Translations under genes and position numbers: made by a program
The notes under the pieces: model-generated
The model's database searches: none
The model's input: the letters and a program-made list of their open reading frames with translations, nothing else
Told to the model about the DNA's origin: nothing
Shown: positions 51,282 to 59,514 of the stretch, in pieces
How positions within the stretch are numbered: the first letter of the stretch is position 1
How the letters are laid out: every line of letters starts with the position of its first letter
From: HGM04593 sp045654645
Lineage (GTDB): Bacteria > Bacteroidota > Bacteroidia > Bacteroidales > Bacteroidaceae
Direction of reading: 5' to 3'
NCBI GenBank assembly: GCA_045654645.1
Contig: JAZONR010000039.1
Coordinates: forward strand, 1 to 64,000
DNA length: 64,000 nt

Positions 51282-53186
51282 CTATTTTCTCTCAGCACCC
51301 ATCATACCAAGAATTGCTGCAAGGATACTTGCATTGTCCATACCGCAAATCTTATAGAGCTCGGCAGGGGTACCGTGCTCCACAAAGGCATCAGGAATAC
51401 CCATAACCTTTATTGTCGGCGAGTAGCCGTTGGCTGCCATAAATTCTACCACAGCACTTCCAAGACCACCCTTCACCGTGCCGTCTTCAAGCGTTACAAC
51501 GCGGCTGAATTTCTTGCCTACCGCGTGCAATAGTGCCTCATCAATAGGCTTAAGGAAGCGCATATCATAATGAGCAACGCTAACTCCAAGCTTGGCAGCT
51601 TCGGCAACAACCCTCTCCATCTGTTTACCTATGGGGCCTATTGTCAGCAATGCAACATCGGAGCCGTCGGAAATCAGGCGTCCGGTACCCACCTCAACAG
51701 TCTCAAGCGGACAGCGCCAATCGAGCAATTCACCCTTTCCACGCGGATAGCGTATCACAAAAGTACCGGTACCGGGGTGTGCAGCCGTGTACATAAGCCT
51801 TCGCAGTTCACGCTCATCATAGGGCGATGAAATTGTTATATTCGGCACCGGACGCAAATAGGCCAGGTCGAAGGCGCCGTGATGTGTGGGGCCATCCTCG
51901 CCCACAATGCCTGCACGGTCGAGACAGAGCACCATATCAAGTTTCTGCAATGCCGCATCGTGAATGAGGTTATCATATCCGCGCTGCATAAACGAAGAAT
52001 AGATATTACAGAATGGCAACATACCACCCTTGGCCAGACCTGCCGAGAAGGTTACCGCGTGTCCCTCGGCAATACCCACATCAAAGAAACGCTCGGGGAA
52101 GACGGCCTGAAGTTTGTTCATAGAACAGCCTGTGGGCATAGCGGGAGTTACCCCCACAACACTGCTATTCATCTTTGCAAGTTCAACGAGTGTCTCACCA
52201 AACACGTCTTGAAAACGGGGAGAGCCACCCTCGCTCACAATGCGCTCGCCTGTCTCAACATCAAAGATACCCGGCTGATGCCAAAGTGTTGCATTTTTTT
52301 CGGCAGGCTCCCAACCTTTACCCTTTACAGTGTGAATGTGGAGCATACGGGGACCTGTCATATCCTTTATGCTACGCAACATACGCACAAGCTCAAGAAC
52401 ATTGTGGCCGTTTATAGGGCCAAAATAGCGCGCGCTCATTCCTTCAAAAAAGTTATTCTGCCTGAAGAGCATTGCCTTGAGGCCGTTATTGAAGCGAGTG
52501 AGAGCACTGGCACGACGCTCGTTGAGAAGACCAATCCTGCGAAGCCCACGTGCTATGGCATAGCGCACCTTATTGTAAAATTTAGAGGAGTGCATAGAAA
52601 TCAGCAGTTCACTCATTCCGCCCACGCTCTTGTCTATTGACATATTATTGTCATTGAGTATTATGAGCAGATTGCTGTGAGCATTTGCCAAATTATTCAG
52701 GCCTTCATAGGCCAAGCCACCGCTCATTGAGCCGTCTCCAATGATAGCAACCACGTGCTCATTGCTACCCTTCATTCCGGCCGACACTGCCAAACCAAGC
52801 GCTGCCGATATTGAATTGGAAGCGTGGCCTGCCACAAAAGAGTCATATTCGCTCTCCTCGGGCGAGGGGAAGGGCTTTATACCGCCAAACTTGCGGTTTG
52901 TGTGAAAACGATTGCGTCGTCCGGTGAGTATCTTGTGCCCATAAGCCTGATGACCCACGTCCCACACCAATTTATCATCGGGGGTAGAGAACACATAGTG
53001 CAAGGCCACTGTCAGCTCCACCGAACCAAGGCTCGAGGCAAAATGTCCGGGATTGTTGGCCAAAGAGTCTATGATGAATGCTCTGAGCTCATCACACAAC
53101 CGGGGCAACTGTTTTTCGTGCAGTTTGCGCAGGTCGGCAGGCGAGTCAATGCTATTGAGCAACGGATATTTTGTATTTTCTTCCAT
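51282..53186 (-). CDS. dxs: 1-deoxy-D-xylulose-5-phosphate synthase
   Basis: 634 residues, normal length. The thiamine diphosphate motif GDGSMSGGLAYEGLNN, HASNSISAALG and the transketolase pyrimidine-binding part (EGHAVTFSAGLAKGG) are intact. It condenses pyruvate and glyceraldehyde-3-phosphate, the first step of the MEP pathway, with ispG in the same window. It heads the dxs-trkA-trkH run. Confidence 0.97.
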   Translation of the reverse strand: MEENTKYPLLNSIDSPADLRKLHEKQLPRLCDELRAFIIDSLANNPGHFASSLGSVELTVALHYVFSTPDDKLVWDVGHQAYGHKILTGRRNRFHTNRKFGGIKPFPSPEESEYDSFVAGHASNSISAALGLAVSAGMKGSNEHVVAIIGDGSMSGGLAYEGLNNLANAHSNLLIILNDNNMSIDKSVGGMSELLISMHSSKFYNKVRYAIARGLRRIGLLNERRASALTRFNNGLKAMLFRQNNFFEGMSARYFGPINGHNVLELVRMLRSIKDMTGPRMLHIHTVKGKGWEPAEKNATLWHQPGIFDVETGERIVSEGGSPRFQDVFGETLVELAKMNSSVVGVTPAMPTGCSMNKLQAVFPERFFDVGIAEGHAVTFSAGLAKGGMLPFCNIYSSFMQRGYDNLIHDAALQKLDMVLCLDRAGIVGEDGPTHHGAFDLAYLRPVPNITISSPYDERELRRLMYTAAHPGTGTFVIRYPRGKGELLDWRCPLETVEVGTGRLISDGSDVALLTIGPIGKQMERVVAEAAKLGVSVAHYDMRFLKPIDEALLHAVGKKFSRVVTLEDGTVKGGLGSAVVEFMAANGYSPTIKVMGIPDAFVEHGTPAELYKICGMDNASILAAILGMMGAERK

Positions 53187-53253
53187 CTGAACTTTTCATT
53201 TACGGAGCACATCTATCCAAATTCCATTATGCACTCCAAATGCAAATTTATTG

Positions 53254-53261
53254 CAAAGATA
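53254..53261 (-). promoter_or_regulatory. -7 box for the dxs-trkA-trkH operon
   Basis: Minus-strand TATCTTTG, 68 bp before the dxs ATG. It sits in a 124-bp divergent intergenic region; a -33 box at the right distance is not obvious. Confidence 0.5.
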
Positions 53262-53284
53262 TCACAAATCTTGATGAAGTTGTT

Positions 53285-53292
53285 TATTTTTG
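53285..53292 (+). promoter_or_regulatory. -7 box for the GSCFA-murF/alr operon
   Basis: TATTTTTG at 53285-53292, 19 bp before the ATG at 53311. Confidence 0.5.
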
Positions 53293-53310
53293 CATACAAA
53301 TTACGAAACA

Positions 53311-54306
53311 ATGCTTTTTACAACCCCCGTAGAGCTCCCCACCGGCACGCTGGACATTTCACACAGAAGCACTCTGCTGCTCATTGGCTCCTGCTTTGCC
53401 GACAACATTGGACGTCTGCTGCACAACCACAAGTTCAGTATAGACGCCAACCCTTTCGGCGTGCAATACAACCCACTCTCTATTGCCACAGTGCTTGAAA
53501 GGATTGCCGACGGCAGGCCTTTCACAGCCGACTCGCCCGAGATTTTTGAGCACAACGGGAAATGGCACAGCATAATGCACCACAGCGACTTCTCACGCAA
53601 CAGCCAAGAGAATTTGCTACAGGCCATAAACCACAGGCTCTCACAGGCCCACAATGGCATTACCAAGTGTAACGTGGTGATAGTTACATTGGGCACAGCC
53701 TATGCCTACACGCGCAACAGCGACAACACCATTGCCGGCAACTGCCACAAGCTGCCGGGCAATATGTTCACGCGCAGATTGCTGAGCATTGAAGAGATAG
53801 CAGAAAAACTTGCCGCCGTAATGCAACGTTTCGTAAGCGCTAACCCCGGAATAAAGTTCCTGTTTACAGTGAGCCCCATACGCCACTTGCGCGACGGGGC
53901 ACACGACAATCAGAAGAGCAAGGCGACACTGCTGCTGGCCATTGATAGAATAATGCAAATGTTTCCGCAGAACAGTTGCTACTTCCCTTCATACGAGATT
54001 ATGATGGATGAGCTGCGCGACTATAGATACTATGCCGATGATATGCTGCACCCCTCGACCAAAGCCGTAGAGTATATATGGGAATGTTTCTCAAAATGCT
54101 ATTTCAGCAAAGAGACTCAGGCCTTGTGCATAAAGACGGCCGAAATCACACGCGCACTGTTACACCGCCCCTTTGATGCAAAATCGGCGTCATACCGTCT
54201 GTTCGTGGAGCAGACATTGGAAAAGATTGAAAAGCTCTCAAAGGAGCACCCCTACATAGATTTTGAAAACGAAACAGCACAATGCAATACACTGTTGAAC
54301 AAATAA
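53311..54306 (+). CDS. GSCFA-family protein
   Basis: 331 residues from ATG 53311 (a start 21 bp earlier would lie inside the promoter). The family-defining motif GSCFA is at about residues 26-30, and DDMLHPS near the C-terminus gives an Asp-x-x-His-like pair, so it resembles an SGNH/GDSL hydrolase in which the motif Ser, with that Asp and His, would be catalytic. Substrate and role are unknown; in Bacteroidetes it is often found next to murF-alr. Its last 25 bp overlap the MurF-Alr start, so the two are coupled, hinting at a cell-envelope link. Confidence 0.85.
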   Translation: MLFTTPVELPTGTLDISHRSTLLLIGSCFADNIGRLLHNHKFSIDANPFGVQYNPLSIATVLERIADGRPFTADSPEIFEHNGKWHSIMHHSDFSRNSQENLLQAINHRLSQAHNGITKCNVVIVTLGTAYAYTRNSDNTIAGNCHKLPGNMFTRRLLSIEEIAEKLAAVMQRFVSANPGIKFLFTVSPIRHLRDGAHDNQKSKATLLLAIDRIMQMFPQNSCYFPSYEIMMDELRDYRYYADDMLHPSTKAVEYIWECFSKCYFSKETQALCIKTAEITRALLHRPFDAKSASYRLFVEQTLEKIEKLSKEHPYIDFENETAQCNTLLNK

Positions 54307-56765
54307 AAAGAATTCTTGGAGCTGAAGGGCGTCTGACGTCTCCTGATAGCCGTGTAACGCGCCTGCTCACCGACAGTCGTTCACTCTCCTTCCCCGAGGG
54401 AACACTATTCTTTGCCATACCCACCAAGCACGGCAATGGACACAACTACATACAGGAACTATATAGACGCGGTGTCAGACATTTTGTGGTGAGCAGCACC
54501 ACCGAGTGCGAGGGCATTGATGATGCCGACATCATTGTTGTCCCCGACACCCTGACTGCCCTTCAAAGAGTGGCAGCCCACCACCGTTCACAGTTCAACA
54601 TTCCGGTCATTGGCATCACCGGCAGCGACGGCAAGACTATTGTAAAGGAGTGGCTCTACCAAATTGCAGCCGGCAGCTACAGCGTTACCCGTTCGCCGCG
54701 CAGCTACAATTCACAGATTGGTGTACCACTTTCGGTTTGGTTGCTTCGCAATGAAAGCACGCTGGGGATTTTCGAGGCCGGAATTTCGCAGTGCGGCGAG
54801 ATGGAGAAACTACAACCCATAATTAAACCCACGATAGGCATAATCACCAATATCAGCGGGGCCCACCAAGAGAATTTCGCCACCCTGCAGCAGAAGTGCC
54901 GCGAAAAAATGAAGCTATTCAACAGTTGCAGCACTGTTATCTACAACGCCGATGACCACGTGCTCAACGAGTGTTTGACAGCCCTGCCCGATGGTGCCGA
55001 GAAAATCGCCTGGTCAAGGAACAACCCCCAATGCCCACTCTACATTGAAAGTGTAGAGAAGATGGCCAACGGCACATCTATCACATACCGCCACCGCTGC
55101 ACAAAAGGAAATTTCCGTATCCCGTTTGTTGATAACGCATCCATTGACGATTCGATAACCTGCCTTGCGGCAGCGCTATGCCTTGGAATACCACAAGAGA
55201 CAATCGCCGAGCGTATGGCACAGCTTGAGCCTGTAGCTATGCGCCTGGAGGTGAAGGAGGGCAAACGCGGATGCATAATAATAAACGACAGCTACAATGC
55301 CGACACGGCATCACTCGACATTGCGCTCGATTTTATGGAGCGCCGCTGCGCCACACTGCCCGGGCTCAAACACACGCTTATTCTTTCCGACATAAAGCAG
55401 ACAGGGGAAAGCGCGCATACTCTCTACAAAACCGTGCTCGATTGCATCGCCAAGCGCGGAATAGAGAAGTTTATTGGCATTGGCAGTGAGATTCTATCAC
55501 AGGCCGATATATTCGCAACAACATCCACAGAGTGCCATTTTTTCGCTACCACTGCCGAGCTGCTTGCATCGCCATTGCTCAAGACTATGCAGAATGAGTG
55601 CGTGCTGATAAAAGGTTCCCGCTCGTTCCGCTTTGAGGAGGTGTGCGAGGCGCTTGAGAAAAAGGTGCACCAAACCATACTCGAAGTAAACCTGAGCGCA
55701 CTGCGCAACAATCTCAACCGCTACCGCAACAGTTTTGCCGACGGGGTGAAGAGTATCTGTATGGTAAAAGCATCGGCCTATGGAGCAGGAGCGCTGGAGG
55801 TGGGACGCACCCTGCAAGAGTGCAACGTAGACTATTTGGCTGTGGCTGTGGCCGATGAAGGTGCCGAGCTGCGCAAAGAGGGAATTACAACCGGTATAAT
55901 TGTAATGAACCCCGAGCCAAGCTCCCACACAATTCTCTTCGACAACAAACTGGAGCCCGAGGTCTACAGCTTTTCAATGCTGCACTCGCTCATTGAGGCT
56001 GCAAGCCGCGAAGGCATAACAGACTACCCCGTGCACATTAAGGTGGACACCGGAATGCACCGTCTGGGATTTCTTCCCGATGAGATACCGGCGCTCATTG
56101 AGGTGCTCAAAAGCCAGAATACATTAACGCCGCGCTCGATATTCTCGCATTTCGCAGGCAGCGACAGCGAAACATTTGACACATTCACGGCCGAGCAACT
56201 TAGCCGCTTCAACAAGGCAGCCAAGACACTTCAGACGGCTTTCAACCACAAGATACTGCGCCACATTTGCAATAGCGCCGGAGCTGAACGTTTCACACAA
56301 GCTCGTTACGATATGGTGCGCCTGGGCATAGGGCTCTACGGTATATCCCCGTTGGAGAAGAGCGCAGATGATTTACGCCCCATTTCAACTCTCAAAACAA
56401 TAATTCTGCAAATACACGACATTCCGAGCACGGAAACCGTAGGCTACAGCCGCCGTGGCACATTGAAGCGCGACTCTCGCATAGCTGCACTGCCGATAGG
56501 ATATGCCGACGGCCTCAACCGCCGCCTGGGCAACGGCAAAGGATACTGCATTGTCAATGGCAAGAAAGCGCCATATATTGGAAACATCTGTATGGACGTG
56601 TGTATGATAGATGTAACCGATATCAACTGCAAGGAGGGCGACACTGTGGAGATATTCGGCCCCAACTTGCCGGTAACAACCGTTGCCGATTGGTTGGAGA
56701 CCATCCCCTATGAGGTGCTCACATCTGTATCAACCCGCATAAAGCGAGTATACTACAGCGACTAA
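54282..56765 (+). CDS. murF-alr: Bifunctional UDP-MurNAc-tripeptide:D-Ala-D-Ala ligase / alanine racemase
   Basis: 827 residues. The N-terminal MurF part (1 to about 455) has the ATP loop GITGSDGKT at about 110 and adds D-Ala-D-Ala to the peptidoglycan precursor. The C-terminal Alr part (from about 464) has the PLP lysine K496 in MVKASAYGAG and catalytic Tyr Y722 in GYSRRG; it makes D-alanine from L-alanine. This fusion is typical of Bacteroidetes. The start lies inside the GSCFA gene. The terminator/repeat copy B follows within 20 bp of the stop. Confidence 0.93.
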   Translation: MQYTVEQIKRILGAEGRLTSPDSRVTRLLTDSRSLSFPEGTLFFAIPTKHGNGHNYIQELYRRGVRHFVVSSTTECEGIDDADIIVVPDTLTALQRVAAHHRSQFNIPVIGITGSDGKTIVKEWLYQIAAGSYSVTRSPRSYNSQIGVPLSVWLLRNESTLGIFEAGISQCGEMEKLQPIIKPTIGIITNISGAHQENFATLQQKCREKMKLFNSCSTVIYNADDHVLNECLTALPDGAEKIAWSRNNPQCPLYIESVEKMANGTSITYRHRCTKGNFRIPFVDNASIDDSITCLAAALCLGIPQETIAERMAQLEPVAMRLEVKEGKRGCIIINDSYNADTASLDIALDFMERRCATLPGLKHTLILSDIKQTGESAHTLYKTVLDCIAKRGIEKFIGIGSEILSQADIFATTSTECHFFATTAELLASPLLKTMQNECVLIKGSRSFRFEEVCEALEKKVHQTILEVNLSALRNNLNRYRNSFADGVKSICMVKASAYGAGALEVGRTLQECNVDYLAVAVADEGAELRKEGITTGIIVMNPEPSSHTILFDNKLEPEVYSFSMLHSLIEAASREGITDYPVHIKVDTGMHRLGFLPDEIPALIEVLKSQNTLTPRSIFSHFAGSDSETFDTFTAEQLSRFNKAAKTLQTAFNHKILRHICNSAGAERFTQARYDMVRLGIGLYGISPLEKSADDLRPISTLKTIILQIHDIPSTETVGYSRRGTLKRDSRIAALPIGYADGLNRRLGNGKGYCIVNGKKAPYIGNICMDVCMIDVTDINCKEGDTVEIFGPNLPVTTVADWLETIPYEVLTSVSTRIKRVYYSD

Positions 56766-56783
56766 CAGGATGTATAGAATAAT

Positions 56784-56890
56784 GAGGGTGCCCCAAAAGT
56801 AAAGGGACACCCTCGTTTGTGAGAAGTTGAATAAAAAGAGCTGTTTTTAGGCTTGCGGGTATAACAACAAAAGAGCCTTTTTAGTCAGCT
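56784..56890. repeat. Terminator plus dispersed repeat, copy B
   Basis: The hairpin GAGGGTGCCC with GGGACACCCTC (56784-56814, one bulge) ends the murF-alr transcript. It is followed by GAGAAGTTGAATAAAAA, GGCTTGC, AACAACAAAAGAGCC and TTTTTAGTCAGCTT (to 56890). The same hairpin and flanking sequence recur in reverse orientation at 58373-58445, and the flank in diverged form at 29538-29646. Confidence 0.8.
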
Positions 56891-56907
56891 TCATACAGGC
56901 AGCCTCA

Positions 56908-58218
56908 TCACACAAGATTCATTATGAATATGTAGAATATCAGCAACGGTGTGATATATTTCAGCATAAATATCACCACCGGCGCAATATAGGACTTCAA
57001 GGAACCACTGTTGGTCAGTTCGCTCTTCATAAAGCCGTTGTCCATAAACCACATCACAAATACACAGGTAAACATTGCACCCAGCGGCATAAGTATGTTG
57101 GCTGTAACAAAGTCGAATATGGTGAAGAAATCGACACCAAACAGAGAGTAGAAAGTTACAGCACTCAATGCTATAGATATGCCGGTTGTTAAAAGCGCAC
57201 CACCTCTACGGGAGAGCTTGAACTCCTCATTGAAATAGGCTGTGAGCACTTCGTGGAAAGAGATTGTGGAGGTTAGCGACGCCAGCACCACAAGCAGGAA
57301 GAATATTGCCGACCACAGAGGCGCCAACGGCATTCCCTTAAAAATCTCGGGCAGGGTTACAAAGACCAGCGAAGGGCCCTCGGCCGGCTCAAGCCCTGCA
57401 CTGAACACAGCGGGGAATATCACAAGACCGGCAAGCACCGAAACCAACAACGTGAGCACAGATACATTAAACGACGTGGATATAAGATTGTTATTCTTCT
57501 TGAAATAGGAGGCGTATGTAACCATACAGCCCATTCCCACTGAAAGAGAGAAGAAAGCCTGACCAATGGCCATCATTATAGTATCGGGTTTGAACGCCTC
57601 GGAGAAGTCGCAGGAGAGGAAGAAACGATAGCCCTCTGAAGCACCCGGCATAAACGCCACACGTATTGCCATAACAATGAGTATGACAAAGAGCATAGGC
57701 ATCATTATTTTAGACGCCTTTTCAATACCCTTCTCCACTCCTCGTGAAACAATGAAATGTGTCAGCAGGATAAATAGCACGCCATAGAGCAACGGCCGCC
57801 ACGACTGCTGAAAAGCATCGTACTGCTCCTTGAAGGGAATAGACGTTGAATAGAGGCTGCCTGTAACCGAATTGACAAGATACTCGAGCGACCAACCTGC
57901 TATGAGGTAATAGTAGCCCGAGATGAGCAACGCCCCAAGCACTCCATTGTAGCCAAGCCAGCTCCAGCGCTTGGAGAGAGCACGGAACGCGCCCACTGCA
58001 TTCTTGCCCGTTCTGCGCCCCACGGCAAACTCGGCAAGCATTGCCGGAATACCCACAGCAAACACACTCAAAAGAAACACAAGCAGAAAAGCTGCACCGC
58101 CGTGCTTGCCGGCAATATAAGGAAAACGCCACAGGGCACCCAAGCCAATGGCACTGCCGGCAGCAACAAGTATTACGCTAAGTTTACCTCCAAACGAGGC
58201 ACGTGGTTGTTCACTCAT
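56908..58218 (-). CDS. SNF-family sodium-dependent transporter
   Basis: 436 residues from ATG 58218; a start 51 bp further out lies within the presumed promoter. About 11-12 membrane segments are visible. The first holds the conserved sodium/substrate site region AAGSAIGLGALWRFPY. It belongs to the neurotransmitter:sodium symporter family (LeuT fold, MhsT/TnaT-type in bacteria) and probably imports an amino acid such as tryptophan or tyrosine. The gene is flanked by inverted copies B and C of a dispersed repeat. Confidence 0.93.
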   Translation of the reverse strand: MSEQPRASFGGKLSVILVAAGSAIGLGALWRFPYIAGKHGGAAFLLVFLLSVFAVGIPAMLAEFAVGRRTGKNAVGAFRALSKRWSWLGYNGVLGALLISGYYYLIAGWSLEYLVNSVTGSLYSTSIPFKEQYDAFQQSWRPLLYGVLFILLTHFIVSRGVEKGIEKASKIMMPMLFVILIVMAIRVAFMPGASEGYRFFLSCDFSEAFKPDTIMMAIGQAFFSLSVGMGCMVTYASYFKKNNNLISTSFNVSVLTLLVSVLAGLVIFPAVFSAGLEPAEGPSLVFVTLPEIFKGMPLAPLWSAIFFLLVVLASLTSTISFHEVLTAYFNEEFKLSRRGGALLTTGISIALSAVTFYSLFGVDFFTIFDFVTANILMPLGAMFTCVFVMWFMDNGFMKSELTNSGSLKSYIAPVVIFMLKYITPLLIFYIFIMNLV

Positions 58219-58242
58219 AGTATCATTTTTATAAATAGACCG

Positions 58243-58250
58243 CGAAAATA
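58243..58250 (-). promoter_or_regulatory. Probable -7 box for the SNF transporter gene
   Basis: Minus-strand TATTTTCG, one mismatch from TAnnTTTG, 25 bp before the ATG. A TTTG box lies 16 bp further upstream (58267-58270), shorter than usual. Confidence 0.4.
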
Positions 58251-58372
58251 ATAAAAAAGCATAAACCAAACAGCGAAAATGCCGCCAAGTTTATGCTTTT
58301 AACCATTTATCATAGAAGACGAGCATACAAGGATATAATAACTGCTTTAATAAAGCAACAGTGCATAGCAAG

Positions 58373-58445
58373 CAGCTGACTAAAAAGGCTATTTTTATTC
58401 AACTTCTCACAAACGAGGGTGCCCCTTTAATTTTGGGGCACCCTC
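58373..58445. repeat. Terminator plus dispersed repeat, copy C (inverted relative to B)
   Basis: Read on the minus strand it has the same hairpin (11-bp perfect stem, 58415-58425 with 58435-58445, core GGGTGCCC), then GTTTGTGAGAAGTTGAATAAAAA and a shortened ...AGCCTTTTTAGTCAGCT. The middle part of copy B (GAGCTGTTTTTAGGCTTG... to ACAAAAG) is missing. It lies 13 bp beyond the ddh stop and so terminates ddh. Confidence 0.8.
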
Positions 58446-58458
58446 TTGTTAAAGTATC

Positions 58459-59358
58459 TTATACAAGGTGTGCAATATGCTCTTCACGGTCGCCGTAGAG
58501 AAGGTCTACAAGCGGAATCTCTATCATTGTGTAACAACCGGGAGCCTGACGCATTGTTGCACGTGCACAGCACACAAGCACCTGGGCAGTGAGCGCCGGA
58601 TTGTTGATGCGCATATTGAACTCAAAGAGCTGATTTTGCGTTGTGCCGGACACACCTTTGCGTGTGAGGTGCACACCGTGTCCCATATCCAAAAGATCAT
58701 CCACGCAAGGTACCAGTTTCACGTGTGTCTCATCGTTTACAAAATAGGGGTCGGCTTTTATGGCAGCTGCCACCTGATTGAAATCGTAGCCCTCCTCCAA
58801 CTCAATATACACCATACGGCGATGTATTCCGGTGCCAACGGGTATTGTCATTGAAAGCGCAGCCTTCACTCCCTCAATTGCCTTTACGGCAACAGTGTGG
58901 CCCATACTCATTCCCGGGCCGAAATTGGTGTATGTGATACCTTTGGGGGCTATCGCCTCGAGCAAAGTGCGTATTACCGAGTCGCTGCCCGGGTCCCAAC
59001 CTGCCGAAATAATTGAAACGGCATTGCCGGCCTCGGCGCTTTCGCCAAGAGAACTGCGCAGTTCAAGTATCTTTGAATGGATATCGAAACTATCGACTGT
59101 GTTTATTCCCAATGCAAGAATATCCTTGGCATAGCGCTCCACGCTGCGGGTGGGTGTAGAAAGAATTGCCACATCCACATCACCCAGTTCGCGTATATCT
59201 TTCACCACATTGTAGCCCTGAAGCTCCGCGGGCACATTTTCGGAGCCCGAACGACGCACAACACCGGCCACCTCAAAATCGGGCGCAGCACAAAGTGCCT
59301 GCAGTGTATATTTTCCAATATTGCCATAACCTACGATGGCTGCTCTAATCTTTCTCAT
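58459..59358 (-). CDS. ddh: meso-Diaminopimelate dehydrogenase
   Basis: 299 residues. The N-terminal Rossmann fold has AIVGYGNIGKY at residues 7-17; the following sequence (VVRRSG, then STPTRSVERYA, ISAGWDPGSDSV and GPGMSMGH) is characteristic of Ddh. It makes meso-diaminopimelate from tetrahydrodipicolinate with NADPH in one step, supplying peptidoglycan cross-links and lysine, alongside MurF-Alr just upstream on the other strand. It has its own weak promoter and terminator, so it is probably monocistronic. Confidence 0.95.
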   Translation of the reverse strand: MRKIRAAIVGYGNIGKYTLQALCAAPDFEVAGVVRRSGSENVPAELQGYNVVKDIRELGDVDVAILSTPTRSVERYAKDILALGINTVDSFDIHSKILELRSSLGESAEAGNAVSIISAGWDPGSDSVIRTLLEAIAPKGITYTNFGPGMSMGHTVAVKAIEGVKAALSMTIPVGTGIHRRMVYIELEEGYDFNQVAAAIKADPYFVNDETHVKLVPCVDDLLDMGHGVHLTRKGVSGTTQNQLFEFNMRINNPALTAQVLVCCARATMRQAPGCYTMIEIPLVDLLYGDREEHIAHLV

Positions 59359-59380
59359 AATATGTTTGTTGTTAGTTGTG

Positions 59381-59388
59381 CGAAGATA
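59381..59388 (-). promoter_or_regulatory. Probable -7 box for ddh
   Basis: Minus-strand TATCTTCG, one mismatch from TAnnTTTG, 23 bp before the ddh ATG. The -33 region is not convincing. Confidence 0.45.
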
Positions 59389-59475
59389 AATAAAATATCA
59401 TTTTCCACAGCCGACTATGCTGTTTTTTTAGCATTATTTATCAATAGCACGGCTACTCCTTATTATATATAAAAC

Positions 59476-59505
59476 AACAGCACCGAGGCCTGCCTCGGTG
59501 CTGTT
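59476..59505 (-). terminator. Terminator of pnp
   Basis: 14-bp perfect stem (59476-59489 with 59492-59505; core GCACCGAGGC) and a 2-nt loop, read on the minus strand into TGTTTTAT. It lies 10 bp after the pnp stop. Confidence 0.88.
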
Positions 59506-59514
59506 TATCAATTG

